From assembly GCA_021464245.1 (NCBI GenBank), contig JADCRB010000058.1:304429-368428 (forward strand): 64,000 bases of DNA, read 5' to 3'. Below the pieces are notes generated by a model. It did no database searches, was not told the origin of the DNA, and worked only from the letters and a program-made list of their open reading frames with translations. Origin of the DNA: Carallia brachiata (lineage: Eukaryota; Streptophyta; Magnoliopsida; Malpighiales; Rhizophoraceae). Position numbers and translations under genes: made by a program. This document shows positions 48,721 through 61,206 of this stretch, in pieces (position 1 is the stretch's first letter; each line of letters opens with the position of its first letter).

Positions 48721-51700
48721 TTAAACATTGTCCTTAACATGATTATGCTTATTCACCACCAAACAGATCAAAAAGAAGAGACGGTAGCCGGAGAACCAAC
48801 AAACCAGGTGTATCCCATTACTTGGGAGCAACTTTAGCCTATATGCCGCAGTTCCGATTTTTTCCAGAATTTGAAATGGCCCATAATATTTTGAAGAAAG
48901 CTTGAGATTGGCTCTTACGGCTACTATTGTTTGTCGATAGGGCTGGAGTTTAAGGAACACCCATTCTCCCACTTCAAAATTGCGATTTGTGCACTGTTTA
49001 TGAGCGAAAAAATTTCAGGCGTTGCTGAGATTCGATCAGCTGTTCCTTCAACAGGGAGAAAATGTTCATGTAAAAATTCTGCAATAAAGCTACCCGAGTC
49101 TCTAAAGCTGGAAGAGTAAGCAATTAAGCAGGCAGGCTGCCATATAAGGCCTAATAAAGTGACATATTTAGGCAGTATAGATTGTGGCGTTGTACCACCA
49201 TTCAGCTAAGGGCAGCCATTTAACCCACTTCTGAGGATGCATGAAGCACATGCACCGAACGTAGCTCTCAACACACTTGTTAAGTCTCTCAGATTGCCCA
49301 TTGGATTGCGGGTAATAGGCTAAGCTTAAATGCAATGTCGTCCCTTCAAGTTTCATCAATTCCTGCCAAAAATGGCTTGTAAAAATATTGTCCCAATTTT
49401 AAATGATCGATTGGGGCATTTTGTGAAGTCGAAAGACTTGTTCCAAGTAGACCCGAACGGATGGCTCAAGGCTATAAAATGAGTTGATTTTGTGAAATGG
49501 TCCACAATGACCCAGATCACACTTTTACCCTCCAATTTTGGCAGCCCTTCGACGACATCCACGGATATGTGATGCCAAGCTTGGTCTGGTATAGATAGAG
49601 GCTGCACGAGACCTGAATATGGAAGGTTCTTAGTCTTGCAACGCTGACAGACCTCAAAAGCTTTAATCCATTCCTACAGCAATTTCTTCATATTGGGCAA
49701 GTAAAAATATTGTTTCAACCGTGCATAGGTAGCTCGTACCCCAGAATGTCCCCCAATAGTTGAGTCTTGCAAGGCCTGAATTAATTATGCTCTCAAATTC
49801 CCCTTCACTCCTACATAGATTCGACTACCTTTCCTCAAAATTCCTTGAGAATAACTGAACTTAGCATCAGCTGTGCTCTTTCCAATGGCGGCTTCTATAA
49901 GCTCAGGAACCAACTCATCAGTTTCATAGCTATTTTCCAATTCTTGTATCCACAAAGGCACTGCTATTGAAATTGCAAGGCAATTACCCTCCACCCGCCT
50001 TGAGAGTGCGTCCGCAACTCGATTTTCTGCCCCTTTTTTGTATTGAAGGACATAATCGAGGCCTAACAACTTAGTGATGTCACGCTGCTGCACCAATGTC
50101 TATAAGCATTGTTGCAACAAATGCCTCAAGCTCTCGTGATCTGTCTTAATAACAAAGCGTCGCCCTTCCAAGTAATGCCTCTACTTTGTCACCGCTACTA
50201 TGACAACCAATAACTCTTTTTTATAGATAGAGAGACCCTTACTGCCTGATCCAAAACCTTTGCTAAGATAAGCAATTGGATGCCCATCTTGAGTGAGCAC
50301 CGCCCCCATATCGCAAGCATCGGTCTCAATCACAAAAGTCTTCTGAAAATTGGGTAAGGACGATACCGGAGCTTCGCATATTATCCGCTTTAATTTCTCA
50401 ACGGCCCATTGCGCCTCCTGAGTCCATTTCAACCCATCCTTTCACAACATATCAGTGAGTGCTTGGCTTAGAATTCCGTAGTTATGGATGAATTTTCGAT
50501 AGTATCCCTTCAGGCCGAGAAACCCATGTAAACTCTTAATAGAAATAAGTAACTGTTAGGCCTTCATAACTTCGACTTTGGAAGGGTCTGTGGCTATCCT
50601 AGAAGTTGAAAACACATTCCTCAAATACTCAATCCTTGTCTGACCAAAAGCATATTGGAAAGCTTAGCATACAGCTTATATTGCCTTAGAATCTCCAAAA
50701 CCATCCTCAAATGCCTGCCATGCTCCTCCAAGCTACTGTTGTACAAGAATATGTCATTGAAGAATACCAACATGCACCAACGAAGCAAGGGAGCAAATAT
50801 TTGATTCATCAATGACTGGAAAGTAACAGGTGCATTCGTTAGCCCAAACGGCATTACCCTGAAATCAAAATGTTCTCGATGTCTCTGAAAGGCAGTCTTG
50901 GCGATATCTTCTTCACATACCCTGATTTGATGGTAACCCGCACGTAGGTCTAGCTTAGAAAAGAAACGATAACCATACAATTCATCAAGTAAATCATCTA
51001 TTATGGGCATAGGGTATTTATCTTTGATGGTGAGATTATTTAAGTGTCGATAATCAATACAAAACCTCCATGACCCTTTTTTTTTTATGAACCAATAAAA
51101 CGGGAGAAGCGAATGGACTATTGCTATTGCGGATTACCCCAACTTCTAACATGCTTTGCACCTGCTTTTCAATCTTCGTCTTCAAGTAATAGGGGTACCG
51201 ATATGGCTGGACACCGGAGAATCTCCATGAATCAACAGAATCCAGTGATCCTGCTCCCTGGCCAGTGATAGCGTCTTTGATTCGTCAAACACATTCGAAA
51301 ATTCGTCGAGGACCTCCTGTAATTCCTACGAAATTAACTCAGTAAAAGAGGCCATAAGTAGGAAGATGACGTGGGCTTGGACACTTGGCCTACCCTTGCA
51401 TTCTTTTACTTGCCACCACAATCTAGCCTGTACCTTGGGCCTGACCATACAAATGCACATTCTGCTCATTCCACTTAAAAGACATCTTTATATCAATTAA
51501 ATCCAGCTAAACTGAGCTGTGGGCCTAGATCCAATAGGCTCCCAAAATGATATTGCAAACCACCTCCGTCGTGGACGATTGTCTTTACATTTTCCAGGTA
51601 AGCTCTGAACACTTCTCTGAACACCTCATCTTTTCCCTGTTAGCTACCGTGACGAACATCGGCAGACAAGACTGAGCCTCGCACCCTAACTTCAACGCCT

Positions 51701-53363
51701 TCTTCGTGTCTAAGAAACTATGGGTGTTCCTAGAATTGATGAGTATAACCATTGGATTCCTGCCCACGTATCCGATTAACTTCAGAGTTCCATTGCCAAA
51801 GTTCCCATTTATGGCATTCATGGAGATTTCTCTGACTGAATCTGGCCCTTTCTTTTGTGACAACACCTGATTAGTGTCCAGCTCTTCTTCTTCCTCCTCT
51901 TGGACTTCTATAACATGGATTTGTTTCTTCACACACTAATGACCTGGCAAAAATTTATCACTGCAATGGAAGCAAACACTAGCCCACCTCCCAGGTCTTC
52001 TTGTCGAGTCGATCGGTGGTGTTTTTTGGAGCTGTTGTGATGGCCTTAACCAGGTTATCGGCTTGGGCAGAGTTGTTGATAGAAGCCTTCACCAACCTGT
52101 GTTTCTTAGCGGCTGCTTCTACCACTACCTCTAGAGACGTAGACTTTACAATCTTCACATTCGACCTGATCTCTTTACTCAAACCACTCAAAAAACTCAA
52201 AACGAAGAATGATTCCGTGAGACTAAGATTATTGGGCAAAAGCAAAGAGCGTATTTCCTCAAACTGTTCCTGATAATCTCTTACCATTCCAATCTACTAA
52301 AGTTTCTTCAACTCCTCCACTGAATCAAGTAAGGCAAGATCTCCAAACCGCCCACAAAGTTCCTCTTGGAATGCAAACTAATTTGCTATAGGATTGGCAG
52401 CGATCCAACCTTGGAACCACATGCCTGTTTTTCCACCGAGGTACATGACTACGATTTCTAGTTGCAAAACCGTCGCTATGTCATACATTCAGAAAAACCA
52501 ATCACATTTTCTCAGTCAGCCACGCCGGTCGTCACCATCAAGTCGAGGTAGTTTGATTTTTGGCGGCTTAGGAGCTGACACTGAATTGCACTGAGAACAT
52601 GGCGTTGCTCGGAAACTACTGTCACTAGAGTTTATTGGTGTTACCTGAGGTGTAGGCAGAATTCCTCGCACTGAGGCCATGAATGGAGTTTCGACTAAAA
52701 CACCCTTGTTCTTAGATTGAACAGACGCATGTCCACGAATAAGCTCCACTAATTTGTTAAAAGTTGCTCGCTACTCAGCCTTGAAACTCTCTTGCAAAAT
52801 TGTCAACGACGCTTGGTGATCTGTTTGGAGACTGTCCATTTGAGATAGTGTCTCAGCCCTGAAGCTATCCATCTGAGAATGAAGAACCTTTAACGATTGA
52901 AGTTTCTCCATGACCAGTTGCAACTGCTGGTTGTGTTTCTTCACTTGTTCGTCAACTAATTTGAGGCGCGTATTTTTAGCCATGGTGGCTTTCTGTTTTC
53001 TAGCCAGAGTACAGGGAAGTAGCTAAGAAACCAGCCTCTAATACCCAATGTCAGGTCCAAGGACCTGATTGAGCAATTAGATAAGGAATAAGAGCAGGAC
53101 AGAGGAAGAGAATAACAGAATTCAAAGGAAATTAGAGAGAGAAAATCATAATCTCATTTTTTCCATAACTGAATGTAACATTCCCCACCAACATTGCATA
53201 TACGTGACTGCCTCATCATCACTCTAACAACCCACAGCTTCTAGAACTTCTCCTAAATCCTACCCAAGACGACTACTATCGTTATCATTCTGAGCTGACC
53301 ACAACTTTGAACCAAGCCCAATCACTACTACTAATACCCAGCCCACTACGAACTCCCTTACCA
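48721..53363 (-). mobile_element. Decayed Ty3/gypsy LTR retrotransposon, 3' end missing
   Basis: Minus-strand order: LTR (53049-53363), degenerate PBS directly inside it (TTGGGTATTAGAG on minus, like the Met-tRNA type), gag (52983 to about 51960), a zinc-knuckle-like CFHC segment broken by a stop, protease (51932-51585), reverse transcriptase (51010-50621), RNase H (50432-50181), integrase (about 49730-49168), and a short C-terminal segment (48972-48721). The frame is broken many times. The protease active-site Asp-Ser-Gly is lost and the RT catalytic Asp-Asp has become Asn-Asp. No second LTR is found on the left, so the 3' end is deleted. It is inactive. It interrupts block H of the repeated locus. 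Confidence 0.85.
53049..53363 (-). repeat. Single LTR of the Ty3/gypsy element (5' LTR on the minus strand)
   Basis: On plus it begins TGTCAGGTCC, where a near-palindrome GGTCC..GGACC follows, and it ends TTACCA, giving TG...CA termini. It lies between the PBS-like sequence and repeat block H. The right boundary is inferred from where homology to the other blocks resumes. Confidence 0.6.
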
Positions 53364-53858
53364 AGCCTAAGATCCTAAAAGTGACCGCTAGGAGTTTGCA
53401 GAGGAGAAAAGAAAGAGAACATTCTTCTGAGAAAATTGCAAGTTGGTTTTCTTGAAGAGGTCTCCAGGATTGGAATGGCAACATTGGGAATTTTTGGGTT
53501 AGGGGAGGGATTTCTTTTTATATTTATTTTATGGGGTATTATTGTAAGCGAAATTGCCGGCCTAATTTTGATAGTCATTGGAGGAAAGTCAAATTTGACT
53601 AAAATAACCTCACTCTAGGCAAGTTTTTTTTTTTTTTTTAAAAATAAACAACAATCAATGATAGAACGTGAAGAAAACATCCCTAAAAAATAAATCTTAT
53701 AATAATTACTAATTTAATTGTCCTTTTAGAACATTTTTTTAATCAATTCTTTTTAGAAAATTCTAAAGCCATTAAATAAACAAAAGAAAAGGCATCAGCG
53801 ACCTTGGGCCACGTTTGGACCCCAGCCCAACAAAATAAACATCACCAAAGCCATTGCC
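53364..53858 (-). repeat. Unrecognised repeated locus: copy H, promoter and start of exon 1
   Basis: On minus the promoter is followed by exon 1 starting MFSFFSPLQTPSGHF (ATG near 53420), which matches copy A, then the coding match is cut by the gypsy LTR. A TATA-like AT-rich stretch lies near 53515-53540. Confidence 0.55.
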
Positions 53859-53874
53859 AAAGAGTCGAAACCAA

Positions 53875-54556
53875 AGAGTCAATTACAGTATGACTTTTAT
53901 CAAGACCTTTAGTAAAGAATTTTGGGACACATTGGTGGCTAATGTAGTGAAGGCTGCTGAGCCTACGGTGGAAATCCTAGTTGGCTGGAAGCCACCAGAG
54001 TTTGCGTGGGTGAAGTTAAATACCGATGGGGCGGTGCAGGGGAGCACTGGATTGGCCACAGCCCGCGGAGTCTTGAGGGACCACACGGGGGGTTGGCTGC
54101 GAGGCTTTGCTTTACACATCAGACGCGGCTCGGTATTGGCACCTGAGCTATGGGCAATCTATCGTGGATTACAACTTGCATGGCAGTTCAATATCCCCTA
54201 TCTTTGGTTAGAAGTAGACTCCATTCTTGCACTTGAGGCAGTCAAGGAACAGGGTTCCACTTACTCATCCCTATGCTAATCTAGTGAACACTTGCCGTGA
54301 CCTGATCAACAACGGCTAGAAAGTGCACTTGTCTCACACGCTCAGGGAAGGGAATAAAGTGGCCGATTGGTTGGCTAACTACGCACGACATTTGTCTCCT
54401 GGGCTGCATGAGTTTACTTTTCCACCAGAGGGCGTCCAGTCTCTGCTCCAGACTGATATCAGAGGGGTTGCCTGACCTCGTGTGACTAGGCTGGTAGCTA
54501 GCTAAGGGTTGACACTTAGTTACAGTTGGTAGGCACCTTCCCTGCAGACCAAAAAA
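53875..54556 (+). mobile_element. 5'-truncated LINE 3' end encoding RNase H, with 16-bp target duplication
   Basis: AAAGAGTCGAAACCAA flanks the insert exactly (53859-53874 and 54557-54572), and a short poly-A precedes the right copy. The body encodes a plant LINE-type RNase H domain: KLNTDGAV (Asp), APELWAIYRGL (Glu), LEVDSILAL (Asp), then after a frameshift near 54260 NKVADWLANYAR (Asp). The upstream reverse transcriptase is absent, as expected for a 5'-truncated retrotransposition product. Confidence 0.85.
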
Positions 54557-54572
54557 AAAGAGTCGAAACCAA

Positions 54573-55540
54573 GTGAATCATTGATGCTAGAAGTCCTAGC
54601 AAGCATACTTCTTTTAGGGGCTCTCCAACAACAGTAAGAAAATAGGGGGCCGGCCAGATTGGATTATGGTAATACAGCCCCAAAAAAAAAACCATACATC
54701 TTGCATGGATACAAAGAATGTTGAAGCAAAGTTGCAAAAATATGGAGAATTATCAATGATCATCAAACAATTTTAGCAAGAAAATAGTCGTACTGTCCTC
54801 CATCCAATTGCTGAAAGGTGGCGTCTCTAGAATAACGAAAAGAAACAGAGAAGAAAACAGACAAGCGGACATTAAACTTACTGTCTACTAGAAGAGCCGA
54901 CCTTAGCATCCATGCAAGATTAGAGTTATTTTCATTTGGAAAAGAAGAACTAATGAAAATGAAAGACTGCTTCATCGAATGTCTATATGTTAACTCAGGA
55001 CTTAATTTTGATCTGCAATGTAGCCATTGCATTTGTAAATCTTGATCACTGGAGGAAAGGTGTAGTCCTGGTCACACGGGAGGAGAGGCCAATTGACCAG
55101 AGTGCCCTCCTCCCTTTGGAACAAAGAAAGATAACAGATAAGAAATAGAATTAGCAGTATATAGATGAACTCCATAAAAGAAAAATGATAAAGAAAAGGA
55201 AAACTCGAGATTGACCTCGGGTCCCATATAATGACAGGCCTTCAAATCACAGACAAGGTTGGAATTCTTTCCGTCCAGAAAGCAAGATCAACTTAACACT
55301 TAACTTAATTACAGTCCACTCGATCCATAGGTGAAAGGCAGTGTCTCTGGATTAAAAACAAAAGAACAGACCTTTCAAAGATCACGGCAAGATTATGATT
55401 TCTTTGTAGTTTGAAAAGAGAACCAATGAACATCACAATATAACATAAATGAAGATAGATCTTCTAACTGAATGACCGTCTCTGTGGAATGAATCCATCA
55501 CTGGAGTTGAAATAAAGAAGTAAGAAAGATGTTCTGGTAC
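54573..55540 (-). repeat. Unrecognised repeated locus: block between copies H and I
   Basis: Contains matches to the copy A upstream flank (54573-54760), internal ~250-bp units (54790-54930 and 55130-55400), the family promoter phrase (GAATTGACC/AGAGTGCCCTCC near 55090-55110) and the donor side of exon 1 of copy I (55470-55545), which continues after the Copia element at 61207. Confidence 0.5.
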
Positions 55541-55545
55541 CAGCA

Positions 55546-56366
55546 TGTTGGGGAAAGGATATGATCACAATAATTACTGATATCAACACAGCAACCAAAC
55601 AGGCCCCGGTCCCGGATCTGTCCTCTTTCCCTACGGATTAATAAATAGACAGGATACTAATTTCACCCAGTACCAACAATCATCAACCAAGCAGTAATAA
55701 TCAGCAGAAAAATAATAATATCGAGACACCAGAATTTTACGTGGAAAACTCCCCGATATGGAGAGAAAAACCACGGGACGCTAGTCCAGCAAAACTTCCA
55801 CTATGTAATGGGATCACAGTACAACCTTTCCAGTACACAACCAGAGTTCACCTATACGTACTAGAAATTCATCAAGAAACACATTCTTGGTTCACCAATT
55901 CTCTACAATATCATCACACAGACGATATGCTACCAGAAAACGAGAACAATCTCACCAAATGGTGGAACTACAGTAGAACCCGGAGGGACTAATGGAAGAT
56001 CTGAACCGTTGGATGTGTAGAGCACGTTCCCAGGATGAACATACTGAAAAATGGGCTCGATCGGAGCAAAATCCACCGTTGGATCTTCTGGAATGGCTCC
56101 CTTTCTTCTTCCTCTTCTTCTTCCCCGAGCTCCCACCTCTCTCTTCTGGTTTTTCTTTTTTTTTGTTTTCTCTCTCTTCCTCTCACAACTCACATGACAC
56201 TACTCTTCTCTTTCTTCTTATCTTTTTTTCTTTTTCTTTCTTTCTTTATTCTTTTTCCTCCATTGTCTCCCACTCTCTCAATTCTTTATTCTTCCTTTTT
56301 TTATTTTATTCCCACTCACTCTCTCTCTCCATTATTTATTCTTCTTTATTTGGGGTTGACCCCACA
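55546..56366 (-). repeat. 3' LTR of the Copia element (821 bp)
   Basis: Begins TGTTGGGGAAAGG and ends GGTTGACCCCACA on plus. It differs from the other LTR by few substitutions and several short indels, mostly in the C/T-rich tract. Confidence 0.95.
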
Positions 56367-57990
56367 ATTCTCCCCCTCAAGCCCAAATAGGGAGTTGGGT
56401 CATACGCTGTCTTCCTGCAGTAAGCAAACTTCTCGGTAGACAAAGCTTTAGTCATCATATCTGAACCATTCTCGTCAGTATGGATCTTCTCAAGGTTGAA
56501 TTGCTTCATCTCCAAGGCATCTCGAATCCAATGGTATCTCACATCAACATGTTTGGATCTCGAGTGAAATGCAGGGTTCTTAGAAAGGTGAATGGCACTC
56601 TGACTGTCACAATAGAGAGTATACTCCTCCTGCTCAAAACCAAGTTCCTGTAGGAACTTTTTCAACCATAGCAGCTCTTTGCTGGCTTCTGTTGCCGCTA
56701 TGTACTCTGCTTCAGTAGTGGACAATGCAACACACTTTTGCAATTTGGATTGCCATGACACAGCTCCCCCTGAAAAAGTCATCAAATATCCGGAAGTGGA
56801 CTTCCTGGAATCAATGTCACCTGCCATATCTGCATCTGTATATCCATCCAATACAGGATCACTATCACCAAAACATAAACAGAATCTGGAGGTGCCTCTG
56901 AGATACCTGAGTATCCATTTAACAGCTGACCAATGCTCTTTCCCGGGGTTGGAAAGAAACCGACTAACAACGCCAACTGCATGAGCAATATCCGGCCTCG
57001 TGCACACCATGGCATACATCAGACTACCCACGGCGGATGCATAAGGAATCTTTTTCATCTCTTCCTCTTCCTCAATACTTTTAGGACACTGTCTCACACT
57101 TAGTTTGAAGTGACCTGCGAGTGGAGTACTAACCGGTTTTGCCTTGCTCATGTTGAACTTTTCAAGGACCTTTTCGATATATCTCTCCTGAGATAACCAA
57201 AGCTTCTCATTCTTCCTGTCCCGAATGATTCTCATACCAAGAATCTGTTTTGCCGGTCCCAAATCTTTCATGGCAAAAGACTTGCTCAACTCTCCTTTCA
57301 AGCTAGCAATCTTCTTGGTGTCACGACCAAGAATCAACATATCATCCACATACAGCAGGAGAATAATAAAATCATCATCAGGAAATCTTTTCACAAACAC
57401 ACAATGGTCAGAAGTAGTCTTACTATAGCCATGATCTTCCATGAAGGAATCAAACTTCTTGTACCATTGTCTGGGTGCCTGCTTGAGCCCATAGAGACTT
57501 TTCTTCAACCTGCACACTAGCTGCTCTTTTCCCTTAGCTAGAAAACCCTCAGGTTGTTCCATGTAGATCTCCTCTTCTAAGTCACCATGGAGAAATGCAG
57601 TCTTCACATCGAGCTGTTCAATCTCTAAATTTAGCTTGGCTGCTAAACCGAGGACAACCCGGATCGAAGACATCTTGACCACTGGAGAGAAGATCTCTTC
57701 AAAATCATGCCTTTCTTCTGCTCAAAGCCCTTCACAACCAATCTTGCCTTGTACCTTGGTTGCGAACTGCTTTCAACTGTCTTCAGCTTGAACACCCATT
57801 TGTTTTTGAGTGCTCTCTTGCCTTTAGGCAGCTTCACCAAGTCAAATGTGTGATTCTCATGCAAGGAACTCATCTCTTCTTGCATGGCTTTTAACCACTC
57901 TCTTTTATGCTCACCAGAGATGGCTTCTTCATAACTATCAGGCTCTCCCCCATCTGTAAGCAACAAAAACTCAGTAGGAGAATACTTCAC
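56336..57990 (-). pseudogene. Copia reverse transcriptase and RNase H region, one internal frameshift
   Basis: Two overlapping frames: 57990-57643 (start of the RT domain, ...NKWVFKLK, RYKARLVVKGF) and 57682-56336 (rest of RT and RNase H). The fingers/palm motifs DVKTAFLHG and LLLYVDDM, with the catalytic Asp pair, are intact, as are SLYGLKQAPRQW and the RNase H motifs STSGYL and TEAEYIA. A frameshift near 57680 separates the two frames. The final frame runs through the PPT into the LTR. Confidence 0.92.
56367..56379 (-). other. Polypurine tract of the Copia element
   Basis: TGAGGGGGAGAAT on the minus strand lies immediately inside the 3' LTR, the usual plus-strand priming site. Confidence 0.85.
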
Positions 57991-59333
57991 GAAGGTACAC
58001 GTGGCCTGGAAGATCTCCTCACTTCCTGCGGTGCCACTGCTGGTGCCTGTGGAATCTGATCTGGTTGCACATCTTCAACATCATGATCACCAGGTGTAGA
58101 TGCATCGGGTGTAGCATCATCTGCCTCTTGAGCATCTACCTCACGTGCATCAAGGGTGGTGGAAGGTTGTTTCCCCTTGGCATTAATAATGTCTCTGATC
58201 TCTGACTGTGCATTCTGAGCCTTTTCAGGATCCCCAGAGAACTCATCTTCAATGAATACCACATCTCTGCTTCTGACAACTTTCGTCCACTGGATCCCAT
58301 AGCCTGTAGCCAAATTCTCATGCCCATAACCCAGGAAGATACACTGCTTTGACTTCCCATCAAGCTTAGACCTCTCATCTTTCGGAATGTGAACAAATGC
58401 CTTGCAGCCAAACACTCTCAAATGATCATATGAAACATCTTTCCCCTGCCACACCTTCTCGGGTACCTCTCCATCAAGAGGAACTGAAGGAGAAAGGTTG
58501 ATTAAGTCGACTGCAGTTCTCATTGCCTCAGCCCAAAAGGATTTAGGAAGTTTAGCATGAGAGAGCATGCATCTGATCCTCTCAACTATAGTCCGGTTCA
58601 TCCTTTCTGCTACCCCATTCTGCTGTGGAGTCTTGGGAACCGTCTTCTCAAGCTTGATGCCATGTTCTCTGCAATACTGCTCAAATGGACCCCGGTACTC
58701 ACCACCATTATCTGCTCTGACAGCTTTCAACTTCTGCCCTGTTTCTCTCTCAACACTAGCATGGAAGTGTCGGAATACATCAAGTACCTGATCCTTGGAC
58801 TTTAGCGGAAAAGTCCACACCTTCCTGGAATGATCATCAATAAAAGTAACAAAATACAATGCACCACCAAGAGATCTATCACCCATGGAGCAAACATCAG
58901 TATGAACCAAATCAAGAACATGTGATCTCCTATGTGAAACAGATCGCTGAAATGCAACTCTATGTTGTTTGCCTGCTAAGCAATGAGCACAAGTTTTAAG
59001 GGTTGTACCAGACAAAGGAATGACTTTCCTTTTGGTGAGAATGTCTAGTCCCTTCTCGCTCAAGTGACCAAGCCGCTGATGCCATAACTCAACTGAGGAG
59101 TCACCAATTGCATTCAACTCCCCCTTGCACAATTTGGCCTCTGTCCTGTACAGAGAGTCTTTCTTCCCTTTTGCAATCAGGAGATTACCTCGGCTCAACT
59201 TCCACTTGCCACTGCGGAATTCACTGACATAGCCCTCATCATCAAGAACACCGGTGGATATCAAATTGAGTCGTACATCTGGAATATGCCTCACATCAGT
59301 AAGGATCAACTTGCAGCCAGTGTTGGTTTCCAA
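57987..59333 (-). pseudogene. Copia gag-pre-integrase and integrase region
   Basis: A 448-codon open frame. The zinc-binding H-H-C-C segment (WHQRLGH ... CAHC) is followed by the integrase core with Asp (HTDVCSM), Asp (VRADNGGEY) and Glu (NGVAERMNR) all present, then the acidic linker before RT. Frameshifts at both ends separate it from protease (near 59335) and from RT (one base missing near 57993). Confidence 0.92.
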
Positions 59334-59340
59334 GCATATA

Positions 59341-60349
59341 CTACCAATGCCAAATTGGACTCTGCCCCATTTCCCATCTTAACCATGGCCAACTATGATA
59401 AGATGTGAAGAACTCTCTCTGAGACGTGCAATGGTATGTAGCCGCTGAATCAATTACCCAAGTGCAATCCTGGGATGTGAAATTAATGCAACACTCATCA
59501 CTGACCACAATAGAAACATCCCCATCAGATGTAGCTGCAACTGTATTTGCATCTTCTTTCTTCTCTTCACCTCGGTCTCTTGACTGATTTCTTTTGAATT
59601 TTCTGCACTCCTTTATGCCATGTCCGAGCTTTCCACAATAATAGCATCTCATTGACTTCCGAGACTTAGACTTGCCTCTTGACTTGTCACGGTTATCAGG
59701 ATTGTTGGAGTTTCTTGTTCTACTCCTTCCTTGTCTCTGATTATCCCGTCTCTCTACAACAAGTGCCTCGGAATGAGAAGTGAATCCCTGCTCTTTCCTT
59801 CTGGTCTCTTCATTGAACAAACTCTCTTTCACTGAAAGAGCTTGCCATTAGGAGCTGAATTGTTAAGTGCTACCACCAATGTCTCCCAGGTATCAGGTAA
59901 TGTACCTAGAAGAATGCAGGCTTGCAATTCATCATCTAGTGAGATCCCCATTTTTGTCAACTGATTCACCAGATCTTGGAAGTTGTTCAAGTGCTCAGCC
60001 ATACTGTTACCATTCGGTACCTCTCATATTCACAAGTCTTTTGACAAGAAAGACTTTATTCTGAGCTGTCTTCCGTTCATACAAACTGGCCAATTTATCC
60101 CACAAGACCTTCGCATTAGTCTCCTGAGACACATGGTGAAACACACTGTTATCAATCCATTGCCGAATCATACCGACAGTTTTTCTGTTCAGTCTCTCCC
60201 ATTCTTTCGTCCTTGTCTGTTGGTTTGGCTTTATCTCCTTCTATAGGGTCATACAAATCCCTACAAAAGAGAATATCCTCCATCCTCGGCTTCCATATCG
60301 AATAATTGGAGGCTGTCAATTTAAACATGCTGGTACCTACTTCTTCCAT
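59341..60349 (-). pseudogene. Copia gag, zinc knuckle and protease region, frameshifted
   Basis: Starts at the ATG at 60349 (MEEVGTSMFKLTASNYSIWK, gag N-terminus) but leaves the frame by 60152. The later part (59832-59341) holds an Arg/Ser-rich segment, one CCHC knuckle (CYYCGKLGHGIKEC) and the protease active-site region. There the usual Asp-Ser-Gly reads Asp-Ser-Ala (VIDSAATYH), which should impair the protease. Confidence 0.88.
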
Positions 60350-60377
60350 TTAATTAATCCCAAACACAGAACCCAAA

Positions 60378-60389
60378 GCTCTGATACCA
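60378..60389 (-). other. Primer binding site of the Copia element
   Basis: TGGTATCAGAGC on the minus strand, complementary to the 3' end of plant initiator Met-tRNA, sits one base inside the 5' LTR. Confidence 0.95.
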
Positions 60390-60390
60390 C

Positions 60391-61201
60391 TGTTGGGGAA
60401 AGGATATGATCACAATAATTACTGATATCAACACAGCAACCAAACAGGCCCCGGTCCCGGATCTGTCCTCTTTCCCTACGGATTAATAAATAGACAGGAT
60501 ACTAATTTCACCAGTACCAACAATCACCAACCAAGCAGCAATAATCAGCAGAAAAATAATAATATCGAGACACCAGAATTTTTACGTGGAAAACTCCCCG
60601 ATATGGAGAGAAAAACCACGGGACGCTAGTCCAGCAAAACTTCCACTATGTAATGGGATCACAGTACAACCTTTCCAGTACACAACCAGAGTTCACCTAT
60701 ACGTACTAGAAATTCATCAAGAAACACATTCTTGGTTCATCAATTCTCTACAATATCATCACACAGACGATATACTACCAGAAAACGAGAACAATCTCAC
60801 CAAATGGTGGAACTACAGTAGAACCCGGAGGGACTAATGGAAGATCTGAACCGTTGGATGTGTAGAGCACGTTCCCAGGATGAACATACTGAAAAATGGG
60901 CTCGATCGGAGCAAAATCCACCGTTGGATCTTCTGGAATGGCTCCCTTTCTTCTTCCCCGAGCTCCCACCTCTCTCTTCTGGTTTTTCTTTTTTTTTTTG
61001 TTTTCTCTCTCTTCCTCTCACAACTCACACGACACTACTCTTCTCTTTCTTCTTATCTTTCCTTTTTCTTATTTCTTTATTCTTTTTCTCTCTCCATTGT
61101 CTCCCACTCTCTCAATTCTTTATTCTTCCTTTTTCTTATTTTATTCCCACTCACTCTCTCTCTCCATTATTTATTCTTCTTTATTTGGGGTTGACCCCAC
61201 A
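60391..61201 (-). repeat. 5' LTR of the Copia element (811 bp)
   Basis: Same TGTTGGGG...CCCCACA termini as the partner LTR. It is about 10 bp shorter through indels such as loss of a CTTCTTCCT-type repeat near 60950. Reading frames inside both LTRs are paired artefacts. Confidence 0.95.
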
Positions 61202-61206
61202 CAGCA

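Larger units (their letters stand above)
55546..61201 (-). mobile_element. Complete Ty1/Copia (Tnt1-like) LTR retrotransposon, recently inserted
   Basis: 5656 bp between exact 5-bp duplications CAGCA (55541-55545 and 61202-61206). The two LTRs are nearly identical and have TGTTGGGG...CCCCACA ends. On the minus strand it has a Met-tRNA PBS, gag, protease, integrase, reverse transcriptase and RNase H in Copia order, then a PPT. The interior is broken by several frameshifts, so this copy is not autonomous as sequenced. It splits exon 1 of repeated-locus copy I: the flanks GGTACCAGCA and CAGCACGCGCTCC rejoin to the uninterrupted sequence seen in copy B. Confidence 0.95.

Noticed and set aside
54763..55032. 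89-codon minus ORF resembling frames at 34445-34627
   Set aside because: The similarity comes from the shared ~250-bp repeat unit; frames diverge between copies, so it is not evidence of coding.
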